Assembly (NCBI GenBank): GCA_963691705.1
Contig: OY829545.1
Location: 33,033,475-33,097,474, forward strand
DNA length: 64,000 nucleotides
Source: Viola odorata
Lineage: Eukaryota; Streptophyta; Magnoliopsida; Malpighiales; Violaceae
Direction of reading: 5' to 3'
Below are positions 21,191 to 31,592 of this stretch, one piece after another (positions within the stretch are counted from its first letter, which is position 1; every line of letters starts with the position of its first letter). The position numbers and the translations under genes are program-made. A model generated the notes under the pieces. That model made no database searches and was not told the DNA's origin. It saw only the letters and a program-made list of their open reading frames with translations.

Positions 21191-22347
21191 GTGGATAAAG
21201 CTAAAATTGAGGTAATTGAATCCTTGCCTTACCCCGCCAGTGTTCGTGACATGTGTTCCTTTCTTGGGCATGCAGGTTTCTACAGGCAGTTTATCAAGAA
21301 CTTCTAAAAAATTATCCAACCTATGTGTCATTTGCTTAAAAAAAAAGGTGGATTTTATATTCGATGACAGATGCAAAGCCTCATTTAACACCCTCAAGGA
21401 CAAACTCATCTCTGCCCCTATCATTCGAGCCCCTGATTGGTCACTCCCTTTCGAGATAATGTATGATGCGAGTAACCATGCACTTAGAGCCGTCTTAGGA
21501 CAAAAGAAAGACAAAGAGACCTATGTGATCTATTATGCTTCAAAATTGTTGGATCCAGCCCAACAAAACTACACAACCACCGAGAAGGAGCTTTTGGCGG
21601 TTGTCTATGCCCTGAATAAATTCTGATAATACCTCTTGGGAACTCATGTCATTGTCTACTCTGACCACACTTCCCTTAGGTGTTTGTTGAAAAAGACCAA
21701 CGCCAAGCCCCGCCTCATTCGGTAGATCCTATTACTTCAAGAGTTTGACATCCTAATTAAGGACAAGAAAGGGACAGAGAATCTGGTTGCGGACCATTTG
21801 AGCAGACTTCAAGCCCAAGAGGATGATTCACAAGTGCCCATCTGTGATGCCTTTCTAGATGAGCATCTTTGTCTTGCCCAAGCTGTCCATTCCCCTTGGT
21901 TTTCTGATATAGCCAACTTTTATGCAGTCGGTTCTTTCCCTACCGATGCCTCAGCCTCTGAACGTCACCGCATCAAGAACCAATCCAAGTACTATGTTTG
22001 GGACAGTCCCTACCTCTAGTAGCATTGCTCGGACCAAATTATTAGGCGGTGCATGACATTGGACGAGGTGCCCTCTATCCTAAAATTTTACCATTCATCA
22101 ATAGAAGGCAGACACTTTGCAGCAAAGAAGACTGCCTTAAAGGTTGTGGACGTAGGTCTCTACTAGCCATCAGTGTTCAAAGATAGTTACATATACTGCG
22201 CATCTTGCCCTCGCTATCAAGCAACAGGTAATATAGGTGCTCGAAACCAGATGCCCTTGACAGGTATTATTTCTTGTGAAATCTTTGACATATGGCGAAT
22301 TGATTTTATAGGTCCCTTCCCTATTTCATTTGAAATATCTACATTAT
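21191..22347 (+). pseudogene. Element A pol continued: end of RT, RNase H, integrase start
   Basis: Continues the element A frame cut at 7718 (VDKAKIEVIESLPYP, then FLGHAGFYRQFIKN). RNase H blocks follow (FEIMYDASNHALRAVLGQKK; YYASKLLD; YTTTEKELLAVVYALNKF, then a stop), the spacer with VADHLSRL, and the integrase finger (YCASCPRYQATGN) with the beginning of the core (DIWRIDFIGPFP). After SFE the sequence stops resembling integrase: a deletion joins it to LTR-like sequence, in which Tat2 then inserted at 22347/38771. Confidence 0.8.
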
Positions 22348-22878
22348 TGATAAGATTCTATGTTGATCTTGTAAGATTTGGAGTCGTGCCTGATCGGAAC
22401 GGTGGCGGTCGGTGTCGGATGTACCTGCAAAGCGCTGGGGGGGGGGCTCCGGCGTAGACACTCTGATGCTTAAGTCAGTTCGGGTTTCAAAAATAATAGA
22501 GGTTCATCTCAGTGATCTTGATCTTACCTTTACATTGGGAAAGTGGGGGTATTTATAGGCCTGTTCGGTGATACCTGGCGATAACAATCAAGGCGATGTC
22601 TGATGGTGACGTCACAAGCGATACCGACAGATGACGTCATAAGCGATATCATTCGTGTTGCCGGGAGCGATAAGCTCGTGGGTCCCTAGGATGGGATGGT
22701 GCCGTGCATATAGAGTCGCGTGAGTTCCCCCCCCCCTCCCCCCGCTGATGTCGACCATCCTAGGAATCCTTCTCGGATTCTCGGGCGATATGAAGATATC
22801 TAACGGGTCTTATGGGAAATCGTCCTGGTGGGAGCCGTAAGTGTGGTAGCACCGTTAGGGCTGTTATGATTGTTATCA
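22348..22878 (-). repeat. 3' LTR of Tat2 (531 bp)
   Basis: Plus strand TGATAAGATTC...TTGTTATCA. On the minus strand the TATA box TATAAATA lies at 22550-22557 and two TGACGTCA sites at 22607-22614 and 22632-22639. It has a run of G near 22438 and a run of C near 22727. Confidence 0.93.
22607..22639 (-). promoter_or_regulatory. Paired TGACGTCA sites in the Tat2 LTR
   Basis: Two perfect TGACGTCA palindromes, start points 25 bases apart, about 50-80 bases upstream of the LTR TATA box in element sense. Such paired TGACG sites resemble as-1-type elements bound by plant TGA/bZIP factors. The 5' LTR has the same pair at 38500-38507 and 38525-38532. The older Tat1 LTR has decayed versions (tgacatca, tgatgtca near 3670-3690). 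Confidence 0.55.
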
Positions 22879-23459
22879 TAAGCCCAACTGAAAATGAGCC
22901 CGAGTGTTTACCAAGGGTTGTCCATGTCTGAAATCTTAGATGAAACTTGTTCTTTCGGGGGGCGATATGTCTGCAGGATCTCTGAGTTTCTCTGTCTGCT
23001 CGACGTCAACCGTGTTGAGTGATGAGCTGGAACTTAGTTCTGAAGCTTTCCAGTGAACAAACGAATTCCGTCCGCCATTCTTATCCAGAGACCTGCTTTT
23101 CTGAGGCGGTAAGAGGTCCGCGAGAGACGCTGCTATTACACTCGTGATCATAAGGGCATTTCTTTCACCCAGCGATGTTAGTTTGTTTGGCCTCTTGTCA
23201 GGGCTTACGGAGTCTCAACTTTATTCTTGCCATAGAAGGGGCTGTTGATGGGTCATTTGCGATACCGCTAAAAATGGCAACCAGGTCAGGTCGTGGATTT
23301 GCATTCATTCCGCGTCCATCATCCTTTCAAGTGTACTGCAAACACACGGAGGAGATAGGTATTTATAGAGAAGTTAGTAAACCTTTGTACTTACAGGGGT
23401 TTGAGGTCACGCGGGCCCCGTTTTCCTCTTTTGCTTTAAGGAAACAACGATATCATCGC

Positions 23460-23640
23460 GGCTTTACGCCATCAGCTGCCTACGATTAGCAAGGCTTTAT
23501 ACCACCAGATACCTGCGATGTCAACGAGGTTTTATGCATCTAGGGCTACCTGCGACATCAACGCGGCCTTACACTGTGGATACCGGTAACCATATGGCTT
23601 TTACGTAATGGCTACCCGTGATATCGTGCCTTTTGGCATT
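23460..23640 (+). repeat. Degenerate ~36-bp tandem repeats upstream of antisense ORF i (Tat2)
   Basis: About five units, each beginning ggctttac/ggctttat/ggttttat/ggccttac/ggctttta and containing a block like ctgcgatgtcaac. They correspond to the units at 2783-2915 in Tat1. Confidence 0.6.
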
Positions 23641-23800
23641 TTTCCATATTTCATCTTGCATCCTTTCGAACATTCATGTCACGGATGGCATACGAGCATC
23701 AACCTTTGACTCCGCTTTAGGCTTATCAGTCCTTAGGGGTGACGAGACGGCTCGCCTTTTGAGGACCTCTTTGTTATTTCCAAGGCCTCTCTCGTGGGGC

Positions 23801-23808
23801 CTATAAAT
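23801..23808 (+). promoter_or_regulatory. TATA-like box of antisense ORF i (Tat2)
   Basis: CTATAAAT about 50 bases before the ATG at 23858; conserved in Tat1. Confidence 0.5.
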
Positions 23809-23857
23809 TGGGGAACTTTCTCCACCCACGTTCTCCTCATCTCTGGCAATTTTCATC

Positions 23858-24235
23858 ATGGATAATTTGACTAAGAATTTTCTCCTTTCCAAGGGCCATT
23901 CTCTCAAGAACCTCAATGATGGGGATGTCGGGTTCCTGGAGAACATGTTGGTCAAGACCTCTGAGGACATCCTGGAGCTGCAAGGAATGTTGACCCCTCT
24001 TCATTCTAGGCTGGGAGCTACATCTCTGGAGGATTTCAGCCCTCTGGAAAGGGTGTCAAAGCTGGTTGCCTCCATCGCTCGGATTCAAGTGGTGATCGCC
24101 ATGCTGCAGCAACGCAAGGATATACTGGGGTGCTGTCTGAAGGGAATGAGAGCCACCTCCCATGATCTGATTCTGGTCATGAATTCTCTGCGGGACCTTC
24201 CCGAAGTGCCTGAGGATGCTGGTTCTGACGCCTGA
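23858..24235 (+). CDS. Small antisense ORF i of Tat2, helical protein, 125 aa
   Basis: Intact frame from MDNLTKNFLLSK to EDAGSDA, homologous along its length to the Tat1 ORF at 2163-2549. Conserved blocks are LKNL, GD.GFLENM, EDILEL.GM, VIAMLQQRKD and CLKGMRA. It is predicted to be helical; no catalytic motif or localisation signal is visible. A TATA-like box lies at 23801-23808, and AATAAATAAA at about 24310-24319 could serve as a polyadenylation signal. It therefore looks like a self-contained transcription unit opposite to the retroelement. The function is unknown; the family is not one I can name. Confidence 0.7.
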   Translation: MDNLTKNFLLSKGHSLKNLNDGDVGFLENMLVKTSEDILELQGMLTPLHSRLGATSLEDFSPLERVSKLVASIARIQVVIAMLQQRKDILGCCLKGMRATSHDLILVMNSLRDLPEVPEDAGSDA

Positions 24236-24624
24236 TAGCGATGGCTCCCTTTGGGCCTTTTCTCTTTTCTTCCTGGCATGTAAATGTACTTTCCGGCCCC
24301 TATGCCATAATAAATAAACCGGTTTTAGCACGCCGTTTTGCAACTGTTCTTCTTCTTAAATGCGCCCTTTGTCTTTCTAGGAGATATTCTTAGCCCAACT
24401 GAAAACGGTTCAGCCACTTGGCAGTTTTTTGATTGGTTGTTCAACATTAAATCTACGCCGCTGTTGTCCTGGCAACTGATTGGGCGATTTTGCGGTTTTC
24501 CTCGATCAGAGGAAATCTCAACAGGCGTGCCTGTAAATCCATATCTGCACTTCAGGCTGTACACGTGTCTTCTTTCAAGAGTCGGGTTAGAAGATCAAAG
24601 ATCCTTTCTTCCCAAATTTCTGGC

Positions 24625-24632
24625 TATTTAAA
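24625..24632 (+). promoter_or_regulatory. TATA-like box of antisense ORF ii (Tat2)
   Basis: TATTTAAA about 70 bases before the ATG at 24701. A similar TATTTATG sits at the same place in Tat1 (1704-1711). Confidence 0.45.
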
Positions 24633-24700
24633 GGATCTTCTCCCCTTCGTTATTTTTTGTCTCCTTGTTGCTTTCTCCTTTATTAATATTCTGTGATCTC

Positions 24701-25132
24701 ATGGCTGATTCTTATTTTTTAGATACGTTCGCTCGAGATTCTCCACCAACTCCTCCGACTTCTCCTGATTCGGATAATCCTCCTCCGTCGCCTCCCTGGA
24801 GGCCACCTGCTCGCCGACGGTGCCGCAAGAGGCGGAGGAAAGATGCTGCGAAGGCATCTAAGTCATTCTTCGATTCTCTTGCTTCTTTCTCTTCGAAGGG
24901 GAGAGAAACATCTTTCCCTCCTGACGAGTTACCGCCAAGGGCTCCTTCCGCATGCTCAGCTGTTAAAGCGGTGTCGCCGTCTGTCAAGGAGGAGTCGGGT
25001 CGATCATCCAATCGCGTGGGAGAGAAGGTTGAGGAACCTTTCCCTTTCGCTGGTGAAGATTCATCACTTTTAGGGGAGGACGATGATGACGTGGTCTACT
25101 GCTATGGCATCTCCTGGTCTGATGGCGAATAG
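24701..25132 (+). CDS. Small antisense ORF ii of Tat2 (basic patch, acidic tail), 143 aa
   Basis: Start at ATG 24701 (MADSYFLDTFARDS), matching MADSY in Tat1. It has a Pro/Ser-rich N-terminus (SPPTPPTSPDSDNPPPSPP), an Arg/Lys cluster at about residues 37-48 (ARRRCRKRRRKD) that looks like a nuclear signal, a Ser-rich middle, and an acidic, aromatic end (GEDDDDVVYCYGISWSDGE). The layout is the same as the 141-aa Tat1 protein though identity is low, so the design rather than the exact sequence is kept. An AATAATAAAATG at about 25179 could be its polyadenylation signal. No family recognised. Confidence 0.65.
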   Translation: MADSYFLDTFARDSPPTPPTSPDSDNPPPSPPWRPPARRRCRKRRRKDAAKASKSFFDSLASFSSKGRETSFPPDELPPRAPSACSAVKAVSPSVKEESGRSSNRVGEKVEEPFPFAGEDSSLLGEDDDDVVYCYGISWSDGE

Positions 25133-25595
25133 ATGGGCATACCATGCCTCTTTGTAGATGCCGTATGGCTTTCCCAAATAATAAAATGACATTTTCGTTT
25201 CTTTTTGCTCTTCTGCCGCTTTTCTTTCTTCATGTTTTCAGGATTATCGCGGGAGTGGGCTTTTCGCTTGACGCAACCGCCTTTCGGTTTTCAGTCAGCA
25301 ACTGTCTTCTCCCAAAAGACATTGATGATTGTCCACGCGTCCTTTTCCCTTCTGCACGTGTTTTGTTTTCACAGGCTGTTCCTTTTTTAGGTTTAACCTT
25401 TATAAGGAGTTTACTCTTCTCTTTTAGTATTTTCTGCGAATATTTCAAAATTCTTCGTATTTCCTTTCATCTGCGCTTCTTTCTTCTCGAGGGATTTTAC
25501 TGCAATTGCTTCGCCGGTGCCGACGGCCGATTTACTGGTTCTCTGCTCTAGGTATTTTGTTTCTCTATTGCCATAGCTTTACTTTCCCTTCCATT
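25133..25595 (+). other. Antisense spacer with promoter-like sequence
   Basis: Pyrimidine-rich spacer between ORF ii and the first Transposase_28-like gene. CCTTTATAAGG at 25398-25408, about 190 bases before the ATG at 25596, is a TATA candidate that is also present in Tat1 (901-910). The open frame here is low-complexity and I do not call it a gene. Confidence 0.4.
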
Positions 25596-27505
25596 ATGTC
25601 TTGCGCTAGGCCTTCTGCAATTATCGAAAATCCTCTAGATCCCGAAGTCAGGAGAGCTCGTAGTGTTTTTGATTGTAATGAGGTTTTGAGGGCTGAGTTA
25701 GAGGAGAACGGTATCACTTTTCCCCCGGGATATCGCCCCTTTGTCCCCTTGAAGGATATTCGGCTTACTGATGCCATGTGGGGGACGTTCCGGTTGGTTT
25801 ATTTCAAGATGTTTACCTACGGGTTTCGTCTTCCGCTTCATACTTCTCTGTTGAAACTGCTAGACCACTACGATTTCAATCCTGTTCAAATAACTCCGCC
25901 TTCCTGGTGTGGGCTTTACGCCTTTCTTCGCTCGTGTGAGATGAAGCATATTTTCGCTCCATCGCTCGATCTATTCTGCACATTTTTCACCTTGAGGTGA
26001 CATAACTGCTTAGTGGATATTACCCCAAGATGGAATGGTGCTCTTGTTCGGTTTTTCAAGGTTTCGAAGAGAACGTGGACAACTGGAAAAATGGCTTCTT
26101 CACCCTTCGCTTGCCCTCTCGGTTTTGGCGCGGTGGTTTCAACCAAAAAATTACTAGTGCCGCTTGGCGGGAACCAGATGTGTTGTCTAGTATGGATGTA
26201 TTCCATGTTAACGCCTTATTAGAAATAGAAGGGCCTTTCCGTATTCGGGAATTTGCTCGGTTTAGGCCTCTGTCAGAATGTGTCGTTGGTGAGTCTTTTC
26301 TTTTATCGCCTTATCGCTTCGACTTTCTTGTCGTATTAAAATATTTTATCGGCAGGTAACGCTGAGGGTCGATCCTCCGAGGAAAGGGACGTTCCTCTAA
26401 ACGTGGTGCCGCTTCAGACATTACCTCCTTCTCCTCCACCCGAAGGCTCTAGTCGTCCGCCTATTCCGCCCGAGGAAGGAGAAACAAAACTGTCGTGACA
26501 CGCAACACATCTGCCCGACCTTCTCATTTCCTTGAGAATTGGCTACCAGCTCGTGGTAAGGGTGTGGCCCCAAGTAATCCTGTATTTGAAGAGGTTGACA
26601 GTGATAGCGGAAGTATGGATACTGGTTCCGAGCTGCGTCATGCCACCTTTGCCCAACGGATGAAACTTAGGTCCAGAAAAAGTGATCCTTCAGCGGAGTC
26701 GACCGAGGATGATAGCGAAGAGATTGCTGCCAAAATGGAGCGTCTCGTAAAAAGAGTTCGCAAAGAGAAATCTGACCCACTAGTTCCTTCCGAGGAGGAA
26801 ATCAATGGGGTTCCTTCCGAGGAGGTTGACGCCTCGCACGTTATGAGTCCCTTGCCAGTGACGGAAGTTACCAAGGCGCCCTCTGCCATTCCTCCCTAGG
26901 TTAACGAGGCTTCGGCAGCGGTGGGCTCTCCCTTGGTGTCTGACGGTCCTAGCTCCCCTATTCGCTCCTTTATTCCAGATGTGAGCTTACCAACTCCGAA
27001 TCCCATCGCTCCTTCCCCACGGAAGCCTCAACCCTTGTTTCTTTCTTCGATTTCGGGCATTGGTGATTCTGCAAAAAATTACTCTCCTCCTTATATCGCC
27101 AATCTTTCCCCTCAAGGTCTTCAAGGCCCCATTGCTTATAAACTGGACTTGTCTTCCCTTGGTACCGACGGTCTCCGTGCTTTAGGGGTATCGGACCCGT
27201 CATCGCGAGAGGAACCAGTGGGCCCGATAGTGGGGCAAATGTTTACTTCTTCGAAGGACAAAGAAGAGTTCTTGCGGTGTCCTCCCGAAGTACGCCATTC
27301 GCGTCTTCTGACTGACATGCTGGCCTGTTTTCGCGAGTTAAACTACTTTTTTGAGGATCATCGTGACAAGGTTCGACCTTCTCTTGATTTAAAGGGAGAA
27401 TTAGATGTTGCTTTAGGGAAGGATTTGGGCGAAGGTGAGAGAGATCTTCCTTCTTCTGGAGAGAAGCGGAGGAATGGTGATCGCGATGCTCGCGAGGGCC
27501 CATGA
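25596..27505 (+). pseudogene. First antisense Transposase_28-like gene of Tat2, decayed
   Basis: ATG 25596 (MSCARPSAIIENPL). The N-terminal domain aligns with the gene at 28124-30484: (F/Y).KMFTYGFRLPLH matches AQMFRYGFRLPID; GLYAFLRSCE matches CVYAFLELCK. Damage includes a TGA at 25998-26000, a frameshift near 26060, a frameshift near 26490 and a TAG at 26897-26899. An intron with GTGAGT donor and GGCAG acceptor (26289-26355) lies at the same alignment position as intron 1 of the downstream paralogue. The C-terminal part keeps IANLSPQGLQGPIAYKLDL and a DGLRALG block that match VADLSSIGGV and NTGLAALG in the paralogue. It is a tandem duplicate that has lost function. Confidence 0.65.
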
Positions 27506-28123
27506 TTAATCGAGGTTACTCCCTTTAGAAGATTTTCTGCTTATTTGCTTCTTTGTCTTGTAATAACGCCTTGTTGTGCGACAATATTTGTATTTGATTG
27601 CTATTTGGTTTTTATTTCGCCTTTCCACGTTATCCCAACGCTATTCTTTTTAATCAACGCCATCTTGCATTATCTCCTTTCATGTGATATCGCTCTTGTT
27701 TTTTCCCTAGAGATAGTACCTTCTTTTCAGAGCATTTAATGCTTGCTATCCTTTCCTTAGAAAAGTCGTGATTGTGCATGCACACGTGTCTATTTCTTCC
27801 AGCGCCACGGGCTAGCGTGCTTGAGAACGTTGCCTAAATCGAGGCGTTGTAGCGCTTTTCTAGGATTGCACTCATTACTTGAGTTTGTTCCTTATGCCGC
27901 TTCCACGCAACGACTACGGCATTCGTCGTTTCGTTTGACCATTAGGGTTATAAAACCCAATATTTATTCTTTTCACTTTTCTTTTATCATCCCGCTTTCT
28001 CATATTTTCTTTTAGCCGTCTTATTTTCTCCCCACTATTCAAGGCTCTTTGAAGTGCTTTTCTCTGAAGGTATTTCCTTTCTCTTCCATCGTCTTCTTCA
28101 TCTTTTAATTCTTTAATTCTGCC
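27506..28123 (+). other. Antisense intergenic region with TATA box
   Basis: 618 bases between the two Transposase_28-like paralogues. GGTTATAAAACCC at 27947-27959, 175 bases before the ATG at 28124, is a good TATA candidate. The sequence is T-rich and otherwise featureless. Confidence 0.45.
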
Positions 28124-30484
28124 ATGGCTAAGACTCGCCGTACTGAGTCGAAATCTACCGATGAGAAAAGGATGGATATTACGTCTAGTGTTATCACATA
28201 TGAGGCCGCTCTTCGTGAGCATTTGGCCGCCCATAATGCTGATATTCCTGATGATTATAAAACCACTGTTGCCCCTGAGTCACTACGTCTGAATAGCGTG
28301 TTGACGGGCAATCGTAGGGTCATGTATGCGCAAATGTTCCGTTATGGCTTTCGGCTTCCCATTGACTCTTTTGTCAAAGAATTTCTCGTTGCCGGCGATC
28401 TGACTCCGGCCCAACTATCCCCAAATGCCTATTGTTGTGTTTATGCTTTTTTGGAACTTTGCAAATACAAAGGGATTACTTCCCCTTCCCTTCTACTGCT
28501 TAAATCTCTTTTTAAGTTGATGAAATACCGGGGGGTGATAACGATATCGCCCCGCTTTGACGATGACTCTCTGAAGTCTTTTACTTGGAAACTCCTCCAT
28601 ATCGAGTCTTCCGTTGATGGCTGGAAAAAGGAGTTTTTTGTGATAGATCTTCCTGGAGATCTTGGTTCCTGGTGGCAATCTGGTTTTAATCAAAACGTGG
28701 ATGACAACGTCTGGAGCCGACCAGGGACCCTTCCGAAACGTGAGCAAGACTGGTTAAACACATTGCTCAAACTGGAAATCAGCGTTCACATTCGTCAAGT
28801 GGCCTGTAGAATGGACATTCAATCTTGTGTTAAACGTGAGTGTCGCGTCACTCTTTTCTTTGTTATCGCTGATACTAATGCTGACGCTATTTTGTGCTTT
28901 CGCAGCGACGGATCCCAATTATAAACCTGAGAGCGTAAGGAGACGCTTGAAAAGGGCTCAAGAGCGAGAAGAAAAGGAGAGAGCTACTTCCACGGAAGCG
29001 ACTGACAATCCTACCGATCTTCCGGCTACTTCCGCTACTCTTGTTCAAGTTTCCTCTTCTTCGGTCGGTGTGAGGGATTCTGACATTCCTTCAGGCGTTC
29101 CCCTTGTGACCATCGCTGCTCCTCCTGCCCAGCCTTCTTCTTCTTCTAAGGCTCCTATGGCCATTGCCAAAGGAAAAAAGAAGAGAAAAATGAGAAGTGT
29201 CGCCGCTCTTACACCTTCTCCAGACGCGGCAGGCTCTTCAGAAGCACCTCTTCCCCACACTGATATAGTAAGGGTGCTTTTTAGTCATGATATGCTATAT
29301 TTCGACGTCTGTCGTCGTTTGATTTCTCTTATCTATATTTCATATTGCGTTCTTGGCAGGACGCTATCGTTGTCGCTACCTCTGTTCCTCCCTCAGGCGA
29401 TATGAATATAGGATACGTGCTGACTGGTTCCAGGAAGAGACAGCGGCTGGAAGATGAGGGCAGAAATCCGTCTTCCTCTACCACCGGGATGGGGAGCAGG
29501 CCTGCGGACGGGTTTGACTCTACGACTGTTCCCCAGGGAGGGAATCAGTCAGAATTTTTGGAGAACTTGGGCACAGGCGATACCTTCGGGGTTTCGCCCA
29601 ATTCTTTCGGCGGTCCCGCTCACGCATATTCCTCTAATCCAGGATATCAAGAGGTCTTGCAGGACTTTTCAGGCTATCAGCCTCATGGCACTTATCTTGC
29701 TCCAGGGGGTTCGTCCACCCAGGTTCACCCTCCTTCTCCTCTGGCGTTTGCTCCTTCGAGCATTCCTCTGCGGGATCGTTATGGCGAAGGAGGTACCACC
29801 TTCAACTTTGTGGCGGATCTTAGTTCGATAGGTGGGGTTAGCTCTGTAACCCATCAAGTTGGACTGTATGATTTCCGTAACACCGGTTTGGCGGCATTGG
29901 GGGGTGATGGCTGGGATGAAGTTTCGGCTTTATTGGCTTCCCAGGTATTGGCGTCTGCGGCAGAATGTGACGCTTTTCTTTCTAAAGGCGCGTTTGATAG
30001 GGAGAACTCCTTGCGCACCAACCTTTTCACTAATTTGATGAAATTCCATTACTGGGCAGAGGAGGCGCGACGTCAGGCTGCCTCTCTTTCCTCTGCTTTG
30101 GAAGGATTAGTGCGAGAGCAGAATGAGAAGAAAAAGTTGCTGGAGGAGCGTACAAACTTATTACTGGCTCATCAGAAGCAGAAAGAAGAGCAGTCGGCCG
30201 CCTTGGCAGCGGAGAGGGCCAAAGTTACTGCTTTGGAGAATGAGAAGTCCTCCCTGGCCAAGGAGAAAGCTGCCTTGGAGGAACAGTCAGCTGACAAGAG
30301 CCTGTGGCATGTCAAGCAGACTGCCTCTATTTTGGTCGCTTGCTTTGAGGAAGCCCATGAGGTCGACGCATACAAACCCGATGAGGTCACTGCCGCTTTC
30401 AAACGAAGATCTGGCCACCTTAATGAGGAGGGCTTTCGCCAAGCTAAGGCGGCAGGCTGGAAACGGAGGCACCCCGAAGGTTGA
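28124..30484 (+). CDS. Intact spliced antisense Transposase_28-like gene of Tat2 (3 exons, 732 aa)
   Basis: Proposed exons are 28124-28835, 28906-29267 and 29360-30484. Intron 1 (70 bp) is AAAC|GTGAGT...TTTCGCAG|CG; intron 2 (92 bp) is ATA|GTAAGG...TTGGCAG|GA. Splicing joins three open frames in phase to 732 codons. Residues about 35-240 form the Transposase_28-like domain (ESLRLNSVL, MFRYGFRLPIDSF, VYAFLELCKYKG, WKKEFFVIDLP, W.P). Residues about 245-360 are Lys/Arg- and Ser/Pro-rich. Residues about 590-680 form a coiled coil (repeats such as EEQSAALAAERAKVTALENE). No transposase catalytic triad is seen; despite the family name the function is unknown. The gene runs against the retroelement, so its introns are not removed from the genomic RNA. 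If intron 1 is kept, translation stops at 28924. Confidence 0.75.
28836..28905 (+). other. Predicted intron 1 of the antisense gene
   Basis: GTGAGT donor, TTTCGCAG acceptor, CTGAT/CTGAC branch-point-like sequences. Removing it restores the frame (phase 1). Confidence 0.65.
29268..29359 (+). other. Predicted intron 2 of the antisense gene
   Basis: GTAAGG donor, T-rich 3' part, TTGGCAG acceptor. It lies between codons (phase 0). Confidence 0.65.
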
Positions 30485-31592
30485 CATGCTTCGAGGCTTT
30501 ATAGCTCTTTCCTTAGTGATCAAGCGTCACTAAATTTTTGTTTATTATTTTGACCACCGAAGTTTGTACTTTGTAGCCCCCTTTAAACATTTCGATAGGA
30601 TCAAGCTACTTTTATTGCTGACTTTCCTTTATTTAGTTGCCTCCTCGCAAACCCCTTTGGCGTTATCTTCGCCATGTTTTTCCAATGCGCTTACTTATCC
30701 GAACAGATCCTTAGTGCTCCCACCAAATTACAGAATTTGGTATTGGGTTAACTTTCTTTGTAAGACTAGCGATAGATCAGCTGACGAGATCCTCGCTCCT
30801 TCCACTGCCCGAAAAGTATTCTGCGCATTCTCAACTGTAAATCATCAGTAACAAAAACACGTTACGAGGGATAGTAATTACCCGTAGGAGCCTTTTCGCT
30901 GCCATCATAGGGCGTTACCCTGGAACCCGCGGGAATCGCTTTCACTATCAGCTCTACACTTCACCAGGGATTACTCATCTGGTTACTAGCCGGGATTTCA
31001 CAATTCTCCGCGTTTCCCTAATTTCACGATCGGCCCTTAAAGTGCCTCGTCTTAGTGAGCTGTCGGATCGGGACGGCTATCACAAGGCTAGGGAATTTTC
31101 ACTTTTGGGCGTTGCCCTCGCGTCTAGAACCGTGTCCTTACTTAATGGCTTAGCCATAGTAGCCCAGCCATTAAGATAGGATTCTTGTTTCTAGAATGGA
31201 GTTTCTATTTCTTTGGGGCGTGCCTCATCTTGTTGGGTCGTCTCCACGAGAACGGTCAGTACAAGAAAAGGACTTTTCACTCCCAAAGATACCGAGTGGT
31301 GCCCTCACTTAATGAGCCATCTGATCAAGATCGGTCATCACAAGGATAGGACTTTTCACCCCCGGGGGCGTCCAGGATCTTTCAATCCGACGCTAATTCA
31401 AGGTATGGTGGGTAGTGCCCTCACTTAATGGGCCATCTGATCAAGACCGGTCATCACAAGGATAGGACTTTTCACTTCCCCAAAATACCCCCTTTTTTAT
31501 CTGCACAAAGACAACCACAAACTTCCACGAAAGCTCTCTCATCGAGCGTTAGTCATGGTTAGGGTTGACATAAATCAAAGGTGCAGATAAAA
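30485..31592. other. Convergent region between antisense cargo and pol of Tat2
   Basis: 1.1 kb where the rightward cargo genes and the leftward pol converge. No ORF of note. It holds a tandem repeat (31041-31475), described separately. Confidence 0.5.
31041..31475. repeat. Degenerate tandem repeat after pol of Tat2
   Basis: Two clear units of about 65 bases at 31297-31360 and 31413-31475 (gtgccctcacttaatg.gcc, then atctgatcaaga.cggtcatc, then acaaggataggacttttcac) and two weaker ones near 31041 and 31219. Tandem repeats in the 3' non-coding part are known for several Tat-type elements. Confidence 0.65.

Noticed and set aside
25144..25551. 135-aa Phe/Leu-rich ORF before the first Transposase_28-like gene
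   Set aside because: Pyrimidine-rich leader translated by chance; a membrane-like look comes from T-rich DNA and no counterpart is seen in Tat1.
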